Shown here: one piece after another, positions 61,555 through 64,000 of the stretch
How the letters are laid out: every line of letters begins with the position of its first letter
Position numbering within the stretch: position 1 is the first letter of the stretch
Source of the DNA: Blasia pusilla
Lineage: Eukaryota; Marchantiophyta; Marchantiopsida; Blasiales
Assembly: GCA_050084515.1 (NCBI GenBank)
Contig: CM114271.1
Location: 43,834,001-43,898,000, forward strand
Length of the DNA: 64,000 nucleotides
Direction: 5' to 3'
The notes under the pieces: generated by a model
Databases searched by the model: none
The model's input: the letters and a program-made list of their open reading frames with translations, nothing else
Told to the model about the DNA's origin: nothing
Position numbers and translations under genes: made by a program

Positions 61555-62457
61555 ACTCCGTCCTAGGTGATTGACATCACGAGAGAGGCTGAAGGTCAGA
61601 GGACAAGTTTCCTTACGGGAAGAATATGCACCTCAGGAGACTCGGTACTTACGCCAATGTGACTTGGTTTCGATCAGGTCTCCATGTGACTAGGTCCCCA
61701 TGTTTGCACACTCACTTCTCCAATCAAAGTGCGTGGCCAAGAAGATTTATATGATATGAGGAGGGTTTCTCAAACCCCTTCCTCTTTTAATCATATAGAT
61801 ATATATGGCTCTTCCTAGTTTTGCATGAGTGTAGAAGTGATGAACTAATTTAACCCTTTATTATTGAATTTAATTTACCCAGTTATTAATCTCTTACATC
61901 AAGCGAGCGATCTCCAATTGTTTCTCTCTCGTAACTAGCGATGTAACGAAATTCGTTAAGGTTTATTAATTATACAGCTTTCACGGACTACTTTTGAAGC
62001 TTCGGGGCTGCCAGTTGGCAGCAAGCCAGCCTCAGAAAGAGGGCAGCGATCCACATACCGTCAATCCCATTTGCACTTATTCTTCTACATGGTGCTTGGA
62101 TTTCAATTCTGCGTCGCGTTTGAAATTTCTCACGCGGAAGTTATGTGGCGTACGTTACTTTCGTGCTCGAGAGTTTTGAACTCACCTGCCTTGGAATTGA
62201 ACTTGCTCTGGAAGAAAAATGGAAGTGGCATCGGAACTCTTTACGGGCTTCAGTGAGCCTGAATCTTTTGAGACGAGACGGTTGAGATCGGTGTGAACCA
62301 TACTCAAAATTTGGCGCGGGCTCATGAGAGTTTGCAGCTGAGACTGAGACTACAGAGGTTTTATTGTGGGCGTCCCGGAAAGCGGCCGTGTGTGGTACTG
62401 AAAGAACACCGCATTTTCTTAAATTTTCCCCACAATTTGTCGACAAGTTTCATTGCA
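61555..62457. other. intergenic DNA and probable 5' region of the next gene
   Basis: AT-rich to about 61980, then GC-richer; the 200 bases before 62458 are probably 5' UTR. No other feature seen. Confidence 0.5.
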
Positions 62458-63883
62458 ATGGCCACACTCGAACCAGGAATTGCAGTTTTGTCCTCGTCGA
62501 ACGGAATTTCACAGAGATCGCACGGACTTGCCGTGACAGCGTTGCCTTCTCGAACCAGTTCATTCTTCCGGCGCGTCGTTCACCTTCAGACTCGAGGGGT
62601 CGAACAGCTGATGGTGGGAATGAAAGACCATGGCCGTCGGAAAAGATCAACGCGTGGATACGATAGCGTTATAGCTGGACTGGAGCAATTCTCCTCTGAT
62701 GATTTCCAAGTGGAACGTCTGCTTTCGACTTACGGCTACATCAATGTCTCCAGGTGATTTCTTTGACTCGGTCCTTCCCACAAAGCCGAATTGGCCTCTT
62801 CTAAGCTTCTGCTCTAGTGCGTAGCTCATTTTGATCTCTCTTGTGCACTCAGGCGAGCTCCACGGCTTACATTGATCAATGCGTCCTTTCTCTTTTCTTC
62901 CTTCTTCTCGCAGTGACTTTGAGAAGAGTAAATTCGATTCGAATGTGGATAACCTTTCTTTTTTCCCTGCCTTGATTGCGACGACGTTGTTGCTGAGAAG
63001 GAAATCGGATTTGATAATTCAGTAAGAATTATGTATGTGATGTGGTGGAGGGAAACGTAATACGTCGAGTCTTCTTGTGGACAATCGGATCTACGAGACA
63101 GCGAAGATAGCTTTGTGGTGGGGTACTAGAGATCGCCGCGCATTTACCAGGGGATCCACTTTGCTTCAGTGCCTTGTTTTGGAATTCTCAGACTCAATTG
63201 CGTCGATTTTAGAGTGCGATGTGTTCTGGAAATTTCTCCTTAGCGCTGGAAGTAGAGTACAGTCAAAGGTCGTCTATTCAATTTGAATTAATTTTTAACG
63301 AATTTACTAAATTCCGATGGAGACCGTGAGTCAAGTAAGTGAGACGATAACTTCATGGACGAACTCACTCGTAGGAAAGAATTGAACTTTTAATTAGATC
63401 CGGGCCGTGTTGGATTATCTTCTTAGTTGCTCTCATGCCCCGGGAATGTGGAGACTAACTTTGGATTTTCCGACGCTGTTTCTCTTTCAGAGATTCTAGC
63501 TCTTAGGGGTTCATGTCTTTCCCCAATATGAGCAGCTTGTCAGCTATTTTTTTCAAACTGTTGGAGTGTCCCTTGTATTGGTTTTATCCCCCAGGCCTTA
63601 TTCCCCTTTTTTTTATTTAATATAGTTTTACAGTTTTCTTCATGAGGTCTATTTCTCTGTGTTCTGTTCGATATAAAGGTGGTTACTTCATTATGACTCG
63701 CCAGTTTCCAGGCAATCAATTAAAAGACTACTAATGAGGTCAAATTGATTTTCCTTGCAGCTATGTAGGGCCCCAACCTAGGAACGGATTGGGAGGCCTT
63801 GAGAACCTGGCAGCTGGTTTGGATCGGAGAGATATGAATCAAATGAGTGGAATACAAATGGGCGAGGGAGGTGTTCAAACGAG
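62458..63883 (+). CDS. 5' part of an unidentified, probably plastid-targeted protein
   Basis: Exon 1 62458-62753 and exon 2 63761-63883 join in frame (AG|GTGATT donor, TTCCTTGCAG acceptor) to give ...STYGYINVSSYVGPQPRNG..., and the frame stays open to a donor at 63884. The N terminus (MATLEPGIAVLSSSNG, then Arg/Ser-rich to about residue 50) looks like a chloroplast transit peptide. A conserved-looking helix YDSVIAGLEQFSSDDFQVERLL follows. I chose ATG 62458 for its GCAATGGC context; an in-frame ATG at 62293 would add 55 less likely residues. The gene continues past the window. Family not recognised. Confidence 0.62.
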
Positions 63884-64000
63884 GTGCTTGGAAACTCTGT
63901 CGTGTCTTTTTGTAGCTATGCTTCTATATTGGAGACATCCCCTTTTGGTTTAGACAGCACTAAATTTTATTTCCTGTTTGGTGTTTTCTATCCCTTCCTC

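Overview
The window is nuclear DNA of a green plant (streptophyte). Three intron-containing host genes with GT..AG introns are visible: a predicted chloroplast membrane protein (18130-20629), a membrane-anchored J-domain co-chaperone (38137-40166), and the 5' part of an unidentified, probably plastid-targeted protein (62458 to past the right edge). Everything else I can identify is retrotransposon DNA, much of it nested. A non-seed land plant or charophyte seems more likely than a seed plant, because methyltransferase-bearing Ty3/Gypsy elements have been reported from the charophyte Klebsormidium (recalled, not checked). I cannot name the species.

The main content is an unusual Ty3/Gypsy lineage. 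It is present as two closely related minus-strand copies, E1 (2964-12856) and E2 (51797-61554), one diverged plus-strand copy, P (24194-34051), and a remnant around 42590-50470. The domain order is gag - zinc knuckles - protease - cytosine-C5 DNA methyltransferase (motifs I, IV, VI, VIII, IX, X, closest by eye to DNMT3) - reverse transcriptase/RNase H - DDE integrase with a C-terminal PHD finger. All copies are broken by stops, frameshifts or deletions.

The ends of these elements are not ordinary LTRs. In element orientation each copy reads A1 - internal - B1 - 2 nt - A2 - B2, the split-direct-repeat layout known from tyrosine-recombinase elements such as Ngaro and PAT, yet the enzyme here is a DDE integrase. 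Directly after A1 lies a 12-14 nt sequence exactly complementary to a site inside A about 30 nt downstream of a TATA-like box, which implies Tf1-style self-priming. The polypurine tract lies directly before B1, not before A2. So the LTR made by reverse transcription should be B-NN-A, while the integrated ends are A (TGTC) and B (CGACA). The simplest reading is integration from a circular two-LTR intermediate opened at the B/NN/A junction. This is the strongest candidate for an undescribed system here.

Layout: 1-2960 mostly unassigned with one decayed LTR; 2964-12856 E1, with a 1-kb solo LTR in its A2; 12857-18129 a GA microsatellite, a solo LTR and AT-rich DNA; 18130-20629 host gene; 22077-about 36000 a minus-strand Ty1/Copia wreck that holds a chromovirus fragment in its 3' LTR and element P in its RT, with another 1-kb solo LTR inside P; 37166-37442 a possible MITE; 38137-40166 J-domain gene; 42590-50470 a remnant of the methyltransferase element split by a chromovirus (43059-50042, perfect 5-bp target duplication, tRNA-Met primer site, chromodomain) that itself carries a 1-kb solo LTR; 51797-61554 E2; 62458-64000 the third host gene.
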